NCBI RefSeq assembly: GCF_018326305.1
Contig: NZ_AP023416.1
Location: 620,001 to 684,000 of the forward strand
Reading direction: 5' to 3'
DNA from: Vescimonas fastidiosa
Lineage (GTDB): Bacteria; Bacillota; Clostridia; Oscillospirales; Oscillospiraceae
Length of the DNA: 64,000 nucleotides
Shown here: piece by piece, positions 41,181-49,320 of the stretch
Position numbering within the stretch: position 1 is the stretch's first letter
Layout: each line of letters begins with the position of its first letter
Position numbers and translations under genes: made by a program
Notes under the pieces: model-generated
The model's input: only the letters and a program-made list of their open reading frames with translations
What the model was told of the DNA's origin: nothing
Databases searched by the model: none

Positions 41181-42567
41181 CGGGCGCGACTATCTGCAAG
41201 TGGGTATGTATACGGATGTTCTTTTCCCGGAGTTTGGCGTACACTTTATCGCCGTCAATGACGGTGTTGACAGTACACGCGGAGAAAACGAGTTTACCGC
41301 TATCCGCAATGTATTTAACGAAATGTACGCCCGCGATACTTCCAAGAAGATCCGCGCCACATGGCAGAGCAAAGGAAAATCCGGCGAACATCTGACTACC
41401 ATTCCCCCATACGGGTATATCAAAGACCCGGAGGACAAAAAGAAATGGATTGTCGATGAAGAAGCCGCAGCCGTTGTGCAAAAGATTTTCTCCCTCTGTG
41501 TTGACGGTTTGGGACCTACTCAAATTGCCAAGTGGCTGAAACAGCATCAGATTTTGAATCCTACTGCTTATGCTTATTCCAAAGGGCTACCAGCCAGCAA
41601 CAAACCTACGGCTGATCCGTACAAATGGACAAATGAAACCGTTTCCCGCATTTTGGAGCGCGTGGACTATCTGGGACACACAGTAAACTTCAAGACAACG
41701 AAGCAATCCTACAAGAGCAAAAAGAAGCTCTGGAACGATCCTGCGGATTGGGTAATCTTTGAGAACACCCAGCCCGCGATCATTGAGGAAAGCGTATTTA
41801 TCATTGTCCAGAATATCCGTAAATCCCGCCGCCGTCCTACCAAGATGGGTGATATGGGTATCTTCTCCGGGCTGCTCTATTGTGCAGAGTGCGGCGGCAA
41901 GATGTATCAATGCCGCGCCACCAATTTTACGGAGGAACAGAAATACTTTATCTGTTCTACCTACCGCAAGGGAAAAGATCTTTGCACAACACATTCCATC
42001 AAGAATGTGGTGCTGCATGAAATCGTGTTGAGAAATCTGCGCGAAGCCATACAGTATGTGAGCCAGCACGAAGCCGAGTTTATGCAGGAAGCGGCAGACA
42101 TCAGTATGCGAGATCGTGACGCGGAATTTGCGCGGAAACGTGATACGCTTGCGAAAGCTGATAAACGCATTGCAGAGCTTGACCATATCATTTCCAAACT
42201 GTATGAGGACAATGTAATGGGTAAACTGTCCGATGACAGATTTATCAAACTGTCCCACGACTACGAGCTGGAACAGAGCAACTTAAAATCTATGGCAGAA
42301 GTTTTGCGCAAGGAGCTGAAACAGCAGGAGCAGCAGAAAACCAATGCCAAGGCATTTGTCGCAGCGGTGAAAAAGTACACGGATATGCAGGAGCTTGACG
42401 CGGCAGTTCTCCGTGAATTTATTGACCGCATCGAAGTGTCCCACGCAGACAAGAAATCCAAGACAAGGGAGATCACCATTGTCTATAACTTCATCGGTGC
42501 ATTTGACTTTACACGGGCTATCGAAGAAGCCCGCAATACAACTGAAAAACAGCAAAAGACGGCATAG
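41170..42567 (+). pseudogene. 5'-truncated large serine recombinase of a resident element
   Basis: The frame is open from 41104, but homology begins only at MSRFGRDYLQVG (41170). Residues that normally precede it, including the catalytic Ser, are missing. The remaining part is good: APYGYIKDPED-type block (PPYGYIKDPEDKKKWIVDEE), zinc ribbon (LYCAECGGKMYQCRATNF...CSTYRKGKDLC) and a long coiled coil. The simplest reading is that the ICE inserted at the SRFGRD codons and separated the gene's 5' part, now to the left of the ICE. Without its catalytic domain the product cannot recombine DNA. Confidence 0.75.
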
Positions 42568-42594
42568 CCGTCAAGCTAAACCGTCTTTTGCTTC
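42554..42594 (+). terminator. Terminator after the truncated recombinase
   Basis: AAAAGACGG (42554-42562) and CCGTCTTTT (42581-42589) form a 9-bp stem overlapping the stop codon. Between here and 42,811 lie hairpin-rich sequences (for example GCAAGGG...CCCTTGC near 42,690-42,725) and a possible tail of a lost gene ending at 42,794; neither can be named. Confidence 0.5.
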
Positions 42595-42811
42595 AATGTT
42601 TTCTTAAGTCACCGCCCCGTACGGGTGTCTTTCTTTTTGGAGCAGCACTTTTGCTCCGCAAAAGTGGTCGCCTGCGGGCGGGTGATTTAACACGCAAGGG
42701 AAACCCGACTAAGGTTCCCCTTGCATACATTTCCAGTGACGGATTGATCTTTGCAACTTACGACCATTACGCCACATTTGTCGAGATCGTTTGACAGAAA
42801 GGGATTTCGTT

Positions 42812-43120
42812 ATGAATTACTATGGTTATATACCCATTACAACTGACCCCGTTGTCCTGCACCTGGATGGCTGTAAAGACTGGGGCGCATTGCACCGGCG
42901 CATCCGCAAGACATTTGGGTTTCCGGACTATTACGGGGAAAACTGGGATGCCATGTGGGATTGCCTGACGGATGTATTCTTGCAGCCGGTACAAAGGCAC
43001 ATTGTGGTGGAAGGATTTGACTCCATGCCCCGGGAGCTGCGGGAGTATGCCGCTCCGATGCGGGAAATCTTCGGTGACCTTCAGGAAAAATATCCGTGGG
43101 TCTCAGTAACATACCGTTGA
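42812..43120 (+). CDS. Barstar-family ribonuclease inhibitor
   Basis: The ATG at 42812 has AGAAAGGG upstream. The 102 residues show barstar features: VVLHLDGCKDWGALHRRIRK, then FGFPDYYGENWDAMWDCLTD (the family's YGxNxDAxWD core), and an aromatic-acidic helix later. Barstar proteins bind and neutralise barnase-type RNases. No cognate RNase is present here, so it may be an orphan antitoxin or protect against a neighbour's toxin. Confidence 0.9.
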   Translation: MNYYGYIPITTDPVVLHLDGCKDWGALHRRIRKTFGFPDYYGENWDAMWDCLTDVFLQPVQRHIVVEGFDSMPRELREYAAPMREIFGDLQEKYPWVSVTYR

Positions 43121-43158
43121 CTGCATGCACAACAATACCTGCGGACAGCCGCAAAAAA

Positions 43159-43194
43159 GGACCTCAAGAAAAATCTTGAAGTCCTTTTCCTTTT
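43159..43194. terminator. Terminator between barstar and spoIIID
   Basis: GGACCTCAAGA and TCTTGAAGTCC pair around AAAA with one mismatch, followed by TTTTCCTTTT. It serves the plus-strand barstar gene; the minus-strand face has AAAAAA upstream of the stem, giving T on the transcript of spoIIID as well. Confidence 0.7.
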
Positions 43195-43203
43195 GGGGCG
43201 GGC

Positions 43204-43452
43204 TCAGCCGCCCTTGTACTTGCGCCGGGTGGCCAGGCCGCCGCGTATGTGGCGCTGGGCCTTGTTTTCCTCTAAAATGGCCTTTACCTGCAGGTAGAGA
43301 CTGCGGTTGAACAGGGGCAGACGCTGGGAAATGTCCTTATGCACCGTAGACTTGCTGATGCCGAATTTCCGGGCGGCATCCCGCACGGTCCCCCGGCTCT
43401 CTATGATGTAAACGGCCTCCTCGCAGGCACGCTGCTCCATATTTCCCTTCAT
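43204..43452 (-). CDS. spoIIID: Sporulation transcription regulator SpoIIID
   Basis: From MKGNMEQRACEEAVYIIESR (43452; an ATG at 43467 is also open) the 82 residues match SpoIIID: an HTH in TVRDAARKFGISKSTVHKDI and a basic C-terminal extension AQRHIRGGLATRRKYKGG. SpoIIID acts in the mother cell to modulate the sigma-E and sigma-K regulons. Its presence indicates an endospore-forming lineage. It is a single gene on the minus strand. Confidence 0.93.
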   Translation of the reverse strand: MKGNMEQRACEEAVYIIESRGTVRDAARKFGISKSTVHKDISQRLPLFNRSLYLQVKAILEENKAQRHIRGGLATRRKYKGG

Positions 43453-43567
43453 CGGCAACACTCCCAAGACTGAATGATACAGTCCATCCTATGTGTTTCC
43501 GCCCGATAATATGAGAGATATGCAGCAGAAACAGAAAGGGACGAAGCGTTTGCTTCGCCTGAGACTG

Positions 43568-43663
43568 TCGAAAAACCCTCCGGGTTTTTCCGACAAAAGG
43601 CTTGCAGTCTGCTGCGCGCATAATTTTGAGCCCTTGGCTCAAAATTCCACACTGGCAGCCCGA
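43568..43663. repeat. Intergenic repeat, copy 1 (variable hairpin)
   Basis: A GAAAAACCC/GGGTTTTTC hairpin, then CAGTCTGCTGCGCGCATAAT, a variable hairpin (TTTTGAGCC/GGCTCAAAA) and CACTGGCAGCCCGAG. The same constant blocks frame a different hairpin at 54806-54903. Confidence 0.8.
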
Positions 43664-43667
43664 GTTG

Positions 43668-43736
43668 TATTTTCTCTCACGCACATGTCGCGAGAGAAAA
43701 TGATTTTATTTCTTTGCCGCCTGCGGGCGGCAAACT
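43668..43736. terminator. Two adjacent hairpins downstream of folA
   Basis: TTTTCTCTC/GAGAGAAAA (about 43670-43700) and TTTGCCGCC/GGCGGCAAA (43713-43734). They lie downstream of the minus-strand folA stop and could end that transcript; T tracts on that strand are short. Confidence 0.4.
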
Positions 43737-43780
43737 CTGCGAGGCTTTTTTGACACGCTGCGGTGAAAAACCTTCGGCCT

Positions 43781-44257
43781 TTATACGCGCCGGTACTCTA
43801 CATATTGAAAGCGCAGGCCCGCTTCCTCCTGAGGCTTTCCCACGGAGACGATCTGCCAATGGGGGTCCTTGTCCAGATTCGGGAAAAAGGCATCCGCCGG
43901 AACATCGGCAAAAACCTTGGTGACATAGACCCGGGTGCAGTAGGGCAGGAGCCGGGTATACACCTCCTGGCCGCCGATGACAAAGGCGTCACTGTCAGCC
44001 AGGGCCAGCAGCTCCTCCGGGGAGTGGACGGTTTCCGCCCGGTCCGGGGTGAGACTTTCCTGCCGGGTCAGCACCAGGTTGCGCCGATCCGGCAGACCCC
44101 GGCCGCCGGGGAGCGTCTCCAGGGTCTTGCGGCCCATGACCACCGTGTGACCGGTGGTGAGGGCCTTGAAGCGCTGCAGGTCGGCCCGGATGCGAAAGAG
44201 CAGCTGCCCGTCCCGACCGATGCCCCAGCTCTGACTTACGGCCACAATGGCTTGCAT
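43781..44257 (-). CDS. folA: Dihydrofolate reductase
   Basis: The 158 residues show AIVAVSQSWGIGRDGQLLFR near the start, the NADPH-binding TVVMGRKTLETLPGGRGLPD, and FVIGGQEVYTRLL. All are standard for chromosomal DHFR. It reduces dihydrofolate made by ThyA. It starts 12 bp after the thyA stop with AAGGAGGT upstream, giving a compact folate/thymidylate operon. Confidence 0.95.
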   Translation of the reverse strand: MQAIVAVSQSWGIGRDGQLLFRIRADLQRFKALTTGHTVVMGRKTLETLPGGRGLPDRRNLVLTRQESLTPDRAETVHSPEELLALADSDAFVIGGQEVYTRLLPYCTRVYVTKVFADVPADAFFPNLDKDPHWQIVSVGKPQEEAGLRFQYVEYRRV

Positions 44258-44269
44258 AGGCGTACCTCC

Positions 44270-45100
44270 TTAGATGGCCACAGGGATCTTGTCCTCAAAG
44301 GGCTGAGGGTCGTACCCCTCCAGGGAGAAGCTGTCCCGGGTGAACCGGTAAAAGTCGGTGACGGTGGGGTCTATGACGAATTTAGGCGCCGGACGGGGCT
44401 CCTTTTCCAGCATTTTTTGGATGATGGGCACATGGCGGTCATAGATATGGGCATCGGCAATGACATGGACCAGCTCCCCGGCCTTCAGACCCGACACCTG
44501 GGCCAGCATATGGACCAGCACCGCATACTGCACCACATTCCAGTTGTTGGCGGCCAGCATATCCTGGCTGCGCTGGTTCAAAATGGCATTGAGGGTGCGG
44601 CCGGAGACATTGAAGGTCATGGAGTAGGCGCAGGGGTAGAGGGCCATCTCGTGCAGGTCCTGAAAATTGTAAATATTCGTGAGGATGCGGCGGCTGGCAG
44701 GGTTGTGCTTCAGGTCGTAGAGCACCCGATCCACCTGATCCATGTCCCCCTCGGGGTAGTGGTGCTTTACGGAGAGCTGGTAGCCGTAGGCCTTGCCGAT
44801 GGAGCCGTTTTCGTCGGCCCAGCTGTCCCAAATGTGGCCACGGAGGTCGTGAATATTATTGGACTTCTGCTGCCAGATCCACAGAAGCTCGTCGATACAG
44901 GTTTTGAAATAGGTGCGGCGGAGGGTCAGAATGGGGAACTCCTCCTGCAAATTATAGCGGTTTACAAGGCCGAACTTTTTCACCGTGTGGGCGGGGGTGC
45001 CGTCCTCCCAGTGAGGGCGCACGGCCAGGTCGGTATCCCAAACGCCGTTTTCCAGAATGTCGCGGCAGTTGGCCTTAAAAATCTCGTCGGCACGGCTCAC
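44270..45100 (-). CDS. thyA: Thymidylate synthase
   Basis: The GTG at 45100 (VSRADEIFKANCRDILENGV) is preferred because AAAGGAGGG precedes it; the frame runs further up into the MurE-like gene. The 276 residues have the catalytic Cys in ALYPCAYSMTF, the substrate-binding QRSQDMLAANNWNVVQYAVL and the C-terminal DPQPFEDKIPVAI. It makes dTMP from dUMP with methylene-tetrahydrofolate. The start lies 16 bp below the MurE-like stop. Confidence 0.95.
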   Translation of the reverse strand: MSRADEIFKANCRDILENGVWDTDLAVRPHWEDGTPAHTVKKFGLVNRYNLQEEFPILTLRRTYFKTCIDELLWIWQQKSNNIHDLRGHIWDSWADENGSIGKAYGYQLSVKHHYPEGDMDQVDRVLYDLKHNPASRRILTNIYNFQDLHEMALYPCAYSMTFNVSGRTLNAILNQRSQDMLAANNWNVVQYAVLVHMLAQVSGLKAGELVHVIADAHIYDRHVPIIQKMLEKEPRPAPKFVIDPTVTDFYRFTRDSFSLEGYDPQPFEDKIPVAI

Positions 45101-45116
45101 AGGCAGGCCCTCCTTT

Positions 45117-46604
45117 TTATCTCTCTTTTTCCAGCTCGGCCACCACGCGCTTGGCGATGACCGGGTCGGACTCATAGTGGACATAGACGCCGTTTACCCG
45201 CTGGGTATCCTCGTCGCCCTTGCCGCCCAGCACCACCACGGAGCCTGCCGGGGCCTCCCGCAGGGCGCGCTCTACGGCGATGACACGGTCCGGCTCGATG
45301 ATGACCTCCGCCTTTCCGTCCGCCGCGGCATGGGCAAGGCGGGTGTCGATGTCCCGGGGGTCCTCCAGGTCCGGGTCGTCGGCGGTGAAGAACACACGGT
45401 CGGCGTACCGGCCGCAGGCCTCGCCTACACCCTGAATACGGGCGGGGGAACGCTGGCCGGCCACGCCGATGACCACGGTGACGAACTTATCCGGGTAGTC
45501 TTTTTTCAGGGCCTTCAGCACCGCCTGGCAGCTGATGCCGTTGTGCATATAGTTGATGAAGATCTTCAGGCCCGCGCCCTCCATCACATCCGCCCGGCCC
45601 GGCACCACCAGGTGCTCCAGAGCGGCGGAGATAACGGCGGGGTCGCCGCCCATGTCACGGCCCACGGCAATGGCCGTGAGGGCATTCTCAATATTGAAAA
45701 GGCCGTCCATCCCCACCTTATAAATGTCCTGGCGGCCGGTGGCCTTTTCCGTGACGGTGAAGGCATAGCCCCGGGGGAGCTTCTGCACATCCGAGGCGGT
45801 ATAGTCGCTCTCGCCGTCCTCGGCCATGCCCACCAAAAGGGTGCGCCCGGCCTTTTGAGCGGCGGCAAGCACATGGTCAAAATAGTCCGTGCTGCGGACG
45901 ATGATGGCGGTGTCGGAATTTTCCAGCAGGGCTTCCTTGCACTTGAGGTAGTCCTCCATGGTGGGATGCTCATGGGCGGAGATGTGGTCGGGGCCGATGT
46001 CCAGGAAAATGCCGTAGCGGAAGTGCTGGCCGTAGGTGCGGTGGACCTGGTAGGCCTGGCTGCTGATCTCGGCGGTGACCACGGGCAGCTTGCGCTCTCG
46101 GGCCTCGGCAAAGAGCTGCTGCATTTCCAGAGACTCGGGGGTGGTCAGATGGGTGTAGGTCACCTCACCGCCCAGGTCATGCTCCATGCCGGAGAGAAGG
46201 CCGGTCTTTGTACCGGTCACAGCGTCCATAACGGAGCGGGTCATATAGGTGGTGGTGGTTTTCCCCTTGGTGCCGGTGATGCCCACCAGGGTAAAGGCAC
46301 GGGAGGGGTAGTCATAGAACCACTGGGCGGCCAGGCTCTGTGCCTTGCGCACATCGCGGACCAAAATGGCGGGCAGATCGCTCTCCAGCTTCTCCTGGGC
46401 CAGGTAACACACGGCTCCGGCCTCCTGGGCCTTGGCCAGGTACTCGGGCTTAAAGCCGTAGCCCTTGCAGATGAACAGGTCACCGGGCTTGACGGTGCGG
46501 GAGTCATTGCTGATACCCAGAATGTCCACATTTCGGCCAATGCCCTGCAGCAACAGGCCGTCAGCACGCAAAACAGATTCCAATGCGGTTGTTTGCTTCA
46601 TCAT
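45117..46604 (-). CDS. MurE-like Mur ligase
   Basis: Start at 46604 or 46601 (MMKQTTALES), with AAAAGGAGG upstream. The 495 residues follow the MurE order: N-terminal UDP-sugar domain (ISNDSRTVKPGDLFICKGYG), the ATP-binding GITGTKGKTTTTYM, TTPESLEMQQLF, a central domain, and the C-terminal GVAGQRSPARIQ and FFTADDPDLEDPRDID. Canonical meso-diaminopimelate enzymes have DNPR in that last motif; here it reads DDPD. So the amino acid added may differ, or this may be a paralogue with another role. Confidence 0.82.
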   Translation of the reverse strand: MMKQTTALESVLRADGLLLQGIGRNVDILGISNDSRTVKPGDLFICKGYGFKPEYLAKAQEAGAVCYLAQEKLESDLPAILVRDVRKAQSLAAQWFYDYPSRAFTLVGITGTKGKTTTTYMTRSVMDAVTGTKTGLLSGMEHDLGGEVTYTHLTTPESLEMQQLFAEARERKLPVVTAEISSQAYQVHRTYGQHFRYGIFLDIGPDHISAHEHPTMEDYLKCKEALLENSDTAIIVRSTDYFDHVLAAAQKAGRTLLVGMAEDGESDYTASDVQKLPRGYAFTVTEKATGRQDIYKVGMDGLFNIENALTAIAVGRDMGGDPAVISAALEHLVVPGRADVMEGAGLKIFINYMHNGISCQAVLKALKKDYPDKFVTVVIGVAGQRSPARIQGVGEACGRYADRVFFTADDPDLEDPRDIDTRLAHAAADGKAEVIIEPDRVIAVERALREAPAGSVVVLGGKGDEDTQRVNGVYVHYESDPVIAKRVVAELEKER

Positions 46605-46642
46605 AGGAGCCTCCTTTTTTATCATTTGTATAGGGAAAATAA

Positions 46643-48199
46643 TCAGGAAAAATGGATGGTCCAATCCTGCAGATTGTAAAACGGATCGGTGAGGGAGGGG
46701 GTGAGCCCCTCTATGGCTCCGGAGGTGGTGAGAATGGAGCTGCGGGCGAAGCAGATGGGCGCGATGGGCGTCTGCCGGCAGAAGGCCTCGTACAGCTTGG
46801 TCGAAGCGTCGGTGTGCCCGTCGCCTGTGGCGCTGCGCTCGGCAGTGAGCAGGGCGGCGAAATCGGCGTCGTTAAAGCGGCCGTAGTTGTTGGCGCCGGA
46901 GGTCGAGAGCAGGTCCGTCAGGTCCCAGTCGGCGGTCATTTTATACTCGCCGTAGTAGAGATCGAAGCGACCGCTTTTCAGCCGGGAGACAAAGTCGCTC
47001 CAGGGCACAGCCTCCACGGTAACACGCAGGGCGGAGGTGCTGAGGGCGGCGGCGATTTTCGCGGCGGCGCTCTGCTTATGGGCGTTCTCGGAATTCACCA
47101 GCAGGGTCACGGACACGGGCTCCGAGCCGCTGCCGAAGCCGGCGGCGGTGACGGCAGAGGTGAAGCTATCCGGGGAATAGACAGTGTCCAGACTCTTGGG
47201 ATAGAGGGGGGAGGCGGGGTTCACCGGGAGCTGGGTCACCGTGCCGTGGCCCATGAGGAAGGAGCTGACGCAGCCGGCGCGGTCGATACCCAGGCTCACG
47301 GCCCGGCGCAGGTCGGCATTGTTGAAGGGGGCGCGGGTGGTATTGAAGCCCAGGTAGTGCAGAACGGTGGTGTCCGCATCGGTGAAGTCAGCGGAGGACA
47401 CGGTGCCGGTGGAGGCGGTATTGGACAGGTCGCAGCGCAGCAGCTGCACCTCCCGGGCGTAAAAGGCGTAGGAAACGGTGTCGCTGTTTTTGCAGGTGTA
47501 GAGATTGACCCGGTCCATGGGGAGCTTCTGCTGCTGCCACCAGGCGGTGTTTGCGGTGAGATACGCTCCCTCAGAGCCGGAGGCGGCCACATAGGTGTAG
47601 CGCCCGGTGCCGGTGGGCACCAGCTGTCCCTCGGTGCCGGACTTTACAATGGGAATATCCAGCAGGGAGAGGAAGGAGGAATTGGGGCGGCTGAGACGGA
47701 TGGTAAGGGTCTGAGAGCCGCTGGCGGAAATGGAGGAGACCTGGCTCAGCCGTCCGGCGTACCGGGCCGAGGACTGGGCCCGGCGCAGAGTGGCCACCGC
47801 ATCCGAGGCGGTGAAGGCCGACCCGTCGGAAAAGGTGACACCGCTGCGCAGGGAAATGGTCCAGGTATAGCTGGCGGCGTCATAGCTCCAGGACTCGGCC
47901 AGAACCGGCTCCGGCTCCAGGGTCAGGCTCAGGCGCACCAGACCCTCGTAGAGAAGCTGGCCGATGTCCTGCTGGGTACCGTCCGCGCAGGTGACGGGGT
48001 CCAGGGTCAGGCCCTGGAGATAGGGCAGGGAAAAGGAGGAGATGGTGGTGCTTTTATTCTTCTCCTTTTGCTTATAGTAGTCGGCAAGCTCGTTATAAAT
48101 TTCGTTGGAATCGGCATTGGCGTCGGTTCCGCTGCACCCCAGCAGGGACAGCAGCATACCCAGAGCCAGCAGCAGGGAAAGCAGGCGTTTTATCTTCAT
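46643..48199 (-). CDS. ABC transporter substrate-binding lipoprotein (SBP family 5)
   Basis: The ATG at 48199 (MKIKRLLSLLLALGMLLSLL) has GGAGGA upstream and opens a lipoprotein signal with lipobox LLGC. The 518-residue protein has family-5 (peptide/nickel type) features: LYEGLVRLSL, AESWSYDAASYTWTISLRSG, SDGSAFTASDAVATLRR and LRRAVSLGIDRAGCVSSF. No permease or ATPase genes are adjacent, so it is an orphan in this window. It overlaps pgeF by 4 bp. Confidence 0.88.
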   Translation of the reverse strand: MKIKRLLSLLLALGMLLSLLGCSGTDANADSNEIYNELADYYKQKEKNKSTTISSFSLPYLQGLTLDPVTCADGTQQDIGQLLYEGLVRLSLTLEPEPVLAESWSYDAASYTWTISLRSGVTFSDGSAFTASDAVATLRRAQSSARYAGRLSQVSSISASGSQTLTIRLSRPNSSFLSLLDIPIVKSGTEGQLVPTGTGRYTYVAASGSEGAYLTANTAWWQQQKLPMDRVNLYTCKNSDTVSYAFYAREVQLLRCDLSNTASTGTVSSADFTDADTTVLHYLGFNTTRAPFNNADLRRAVSLGIDRAGCVSSFLMGHGTVTQLPVNPASPLYPKSLDTVYSPDSFTSAVTAAGFGSGSEPVSVTLLVNSENAHKQSAAAKIAAALSTSALRVTVEAVPWSDFVSRLKSGRFDLYYGEYKMTADWDLTDLLSTSGANNYGRFNDADFAALLTAERSATGDGHTDASTKLYEAFCRQTPIAPICFARSSILTTSGAIEGLTPSLTDPFYNLQDWTIHFS

Positions 48200-49008
48200 A
48201 GCGGGTCCTCCAGCGCCAGCAGGGCGATCTGCGCGCCCCGGGCATTGCCCACCTTGCGGTGGGACCAGTACAGGTCTTGGCGGCAGGCGGTGCAGTGGGA
48301 GCAAATGTCAATGTGACGCACGCCCAGGCTCTTCAGCCAGTGGGCGTTGATAGCCTTGAGGTCAATGTGCCACTTGGCACCCCGGCGGGTCAGGAAGGGA
48401 TCGGCCTGGGCGCCCAGGGCGTCGTGCATGGCGGCGGGAACATCGTCGTCCGTTTCAAAGCAGCACGGGCCGATGGCCGGGCCCAAGGCACAGAGCAGGT
48501 CTCCCGGCTCCGTGCCGAAGGTATCGTGCATTTTCAAGGCAGTTTTGGCGACCAAGCCTGCTGCCACGCCCCGCCAGCCTGCGTGGACGGCCCCAATAGC
48601 CCGATGCACCGGGTCATAGAGCAGGATGGTGCCGCAGTCGGCGGAAAAGACCACCAGGGAAAGGCCGGGGGTGTCGGTGATGAGGGCGTCCACCTCCGTG
48701 TAGTCCCGAGGGCGGAGCAAGCCCTTTCCGGCGTCCTGCGCCGTGACAAGACGGATGTTTTCCGAGTGGGTCTGCTGGGTGAAAACAGTGCTCTCTACCG
48801 TCACCCCCACAGCGGCGCAGAACCGGCGATAGTTCTCCCGCACATTTTCGTCGCTGTCGCCCCGGCTGATGCCCAAGTTCAGACTGTCCCAGGGGGCGGG
48901 GCTGACGCCGCCTAACCGGGTGGAGAAGCCGTGACGCACCGGCGCACCGTCCAGCAGAGAGCTGGACAGCCACAGCAGGTCGTTATTTTGATGGGTGAGA
49001 AAGGACAT
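48196..49008 (-). CDS. pgeF: Peptidoglycan editing factor PgeF (YfiH/multicopper polyphenol oxidase-like)
   Basis: The 270 residues carry the DUF152/YfiH motifs: HGFSTRLGGVS, FTQQTHSENI, VVFSADCGTILLYDPVHRAIGAVHAGWRGVA with His and Cys metal ligands, and LGPAIGPCCFETDDDV. PgeF removes wrongly incorporated L-Ser from UDP-MurNAc peptides. The nearby MurE-like gene gives a functional link. AAGGAG precedes the ATG. Confidence 0.92.
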   Translation of the reverse strand: MSFLTHQNNDLLWLSSSLLDGAPVRHGFSTRLGGVSPAPWDSLNLGISRGDSDENVRENYRRFCAAVGVTVESTVFTQQTHSENIRLVTAQDAGKGLLRPRDYTEVDALITDTPGLSLVVFSADCGTILLYDPVHRAIGAVHAGWRGVAAGLVAKTALKMHDTFGTEPGDLLCALGPAIGPCCFETDDDVPAAMHDALGAQADPFLTRRGAKWHIDLKAINAHWLKSLGVRHIDICSHCTACRQDLYWSHRKVGNARGAQIALLALEDPL

Positions 49009-49046
49009 GACGGGACTCCTTAAAAGGGGGAAGATGAGTGGGGGTA

Positions 49047-49083
49047 CGGATTGCCACGGGCGCAGAGCGCCCTCGCAATGACA
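49047..49083. repeat. CGGATTGCCAC...CGCAATGACA repeat, copy 1
   Basis: Constant ends CGGATTGCCAC and TCGCAATGACA flank a short variable hairpin (GGGCGC/GCGCCC). Three other copies are at 49257, 60171 and 60580. Confidence 0.8.
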
Positions 49084-49166
49084 CAGTAAGAAATGCGGTA
49101 CAGGGTCCGGCGGGCGGACAGAGTCGTCCGCCCCTACGGATGGGCTGCAAGGGGTGCCTGCGGGGC

Positions 49167-49188
49167 GGGCCGATGCCTACATCGGCCC
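49167..49188. repeat. Short palindrome, 'empty' form
   Basis: GGGCCGATG and CATCGGCCC are perfect arms around a 4-base loop. The same arms flank a 118-bp insert at 60241-60376 and a nearly identical one at 62138-62270. Adjacent GGGCGGAC...TCCGCCC and CCCCTACG modules belong to the same mosaic. Confidence 0.75.
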
Positions 49189-49202
49189 CTACGAATTATT
49201 GC

Positions 49203-49253
49203 TTATGCATTTCTGCCGCAGCAGTTCTTATACTTCTTGCCGCTGCCGCAGGG
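49203..49253 (-). pseudogene. Duplicated SEC-C tail of secA ('ghost' 3' end)
   Basis: On the minus strand this reads [16 protein letters not shown] and a stop, the same as the last residues of SecA, whose real stop is about 115 bp upstream on that strand. A repeat (copy 2 of the CGGATTGCCAC family) lies between the two tails. It has no start or other domain. Confidence 0.8.
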
Positions 49254-49256
49254 GTA

Positions 49257-49298
49257 CGGATTGCCACAGCCAGTGTGCGCACTGGCTTCGCAATGACA
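49257..49298. repeat. CGGATTGCCAC...CGCAATGACA repeat, copy 2
   Basis: Same constant ends around AGCCAGTG/CACTGGCT. It lies between the two secA 3' ends. Confidence 0.8.
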
Positions 49299-49320
49299 GG
49301 GTATAGGCGAGATGGAATTT

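Larger units (their letters stand above)
41169..42600. mobile_element. Remnant of an older integrated element
   Basis: The truncated recombinase is the only visible gene. It ends at a terminator-like stem and is followed by unrelated chromosomal sequence; the exact right edge is not determined. Confidence 0.5.

Noticed and set aside
42588-42794. Short plus-strand frame before barstar
   Set aside because: Hairpin-rich sequence and no ribosome site at its start; the last 25 residues look protein-like and may be the tail of a lost gene, but this cannot be supported further.
42812-43120. Barnase-barstar toxin-antitoxin pair
   Set aside because: Only the barstar-type gene is present; no barnase-like frame lies on either side.
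43337-43684. Minus-strand frame overlapping spoIIID
   Set aside because: It is in another frame over the conserved SpoIIID gene and over a repeat; no ribosome site or domain.
45057-48316. Long plus-strand frames opposite the MurE-like and substrate-binding-protein genes
   Set aside because: Antisense artefacts of GC-rich genes; repetitive Gly/Ala composition, no ribosome sites or domains.
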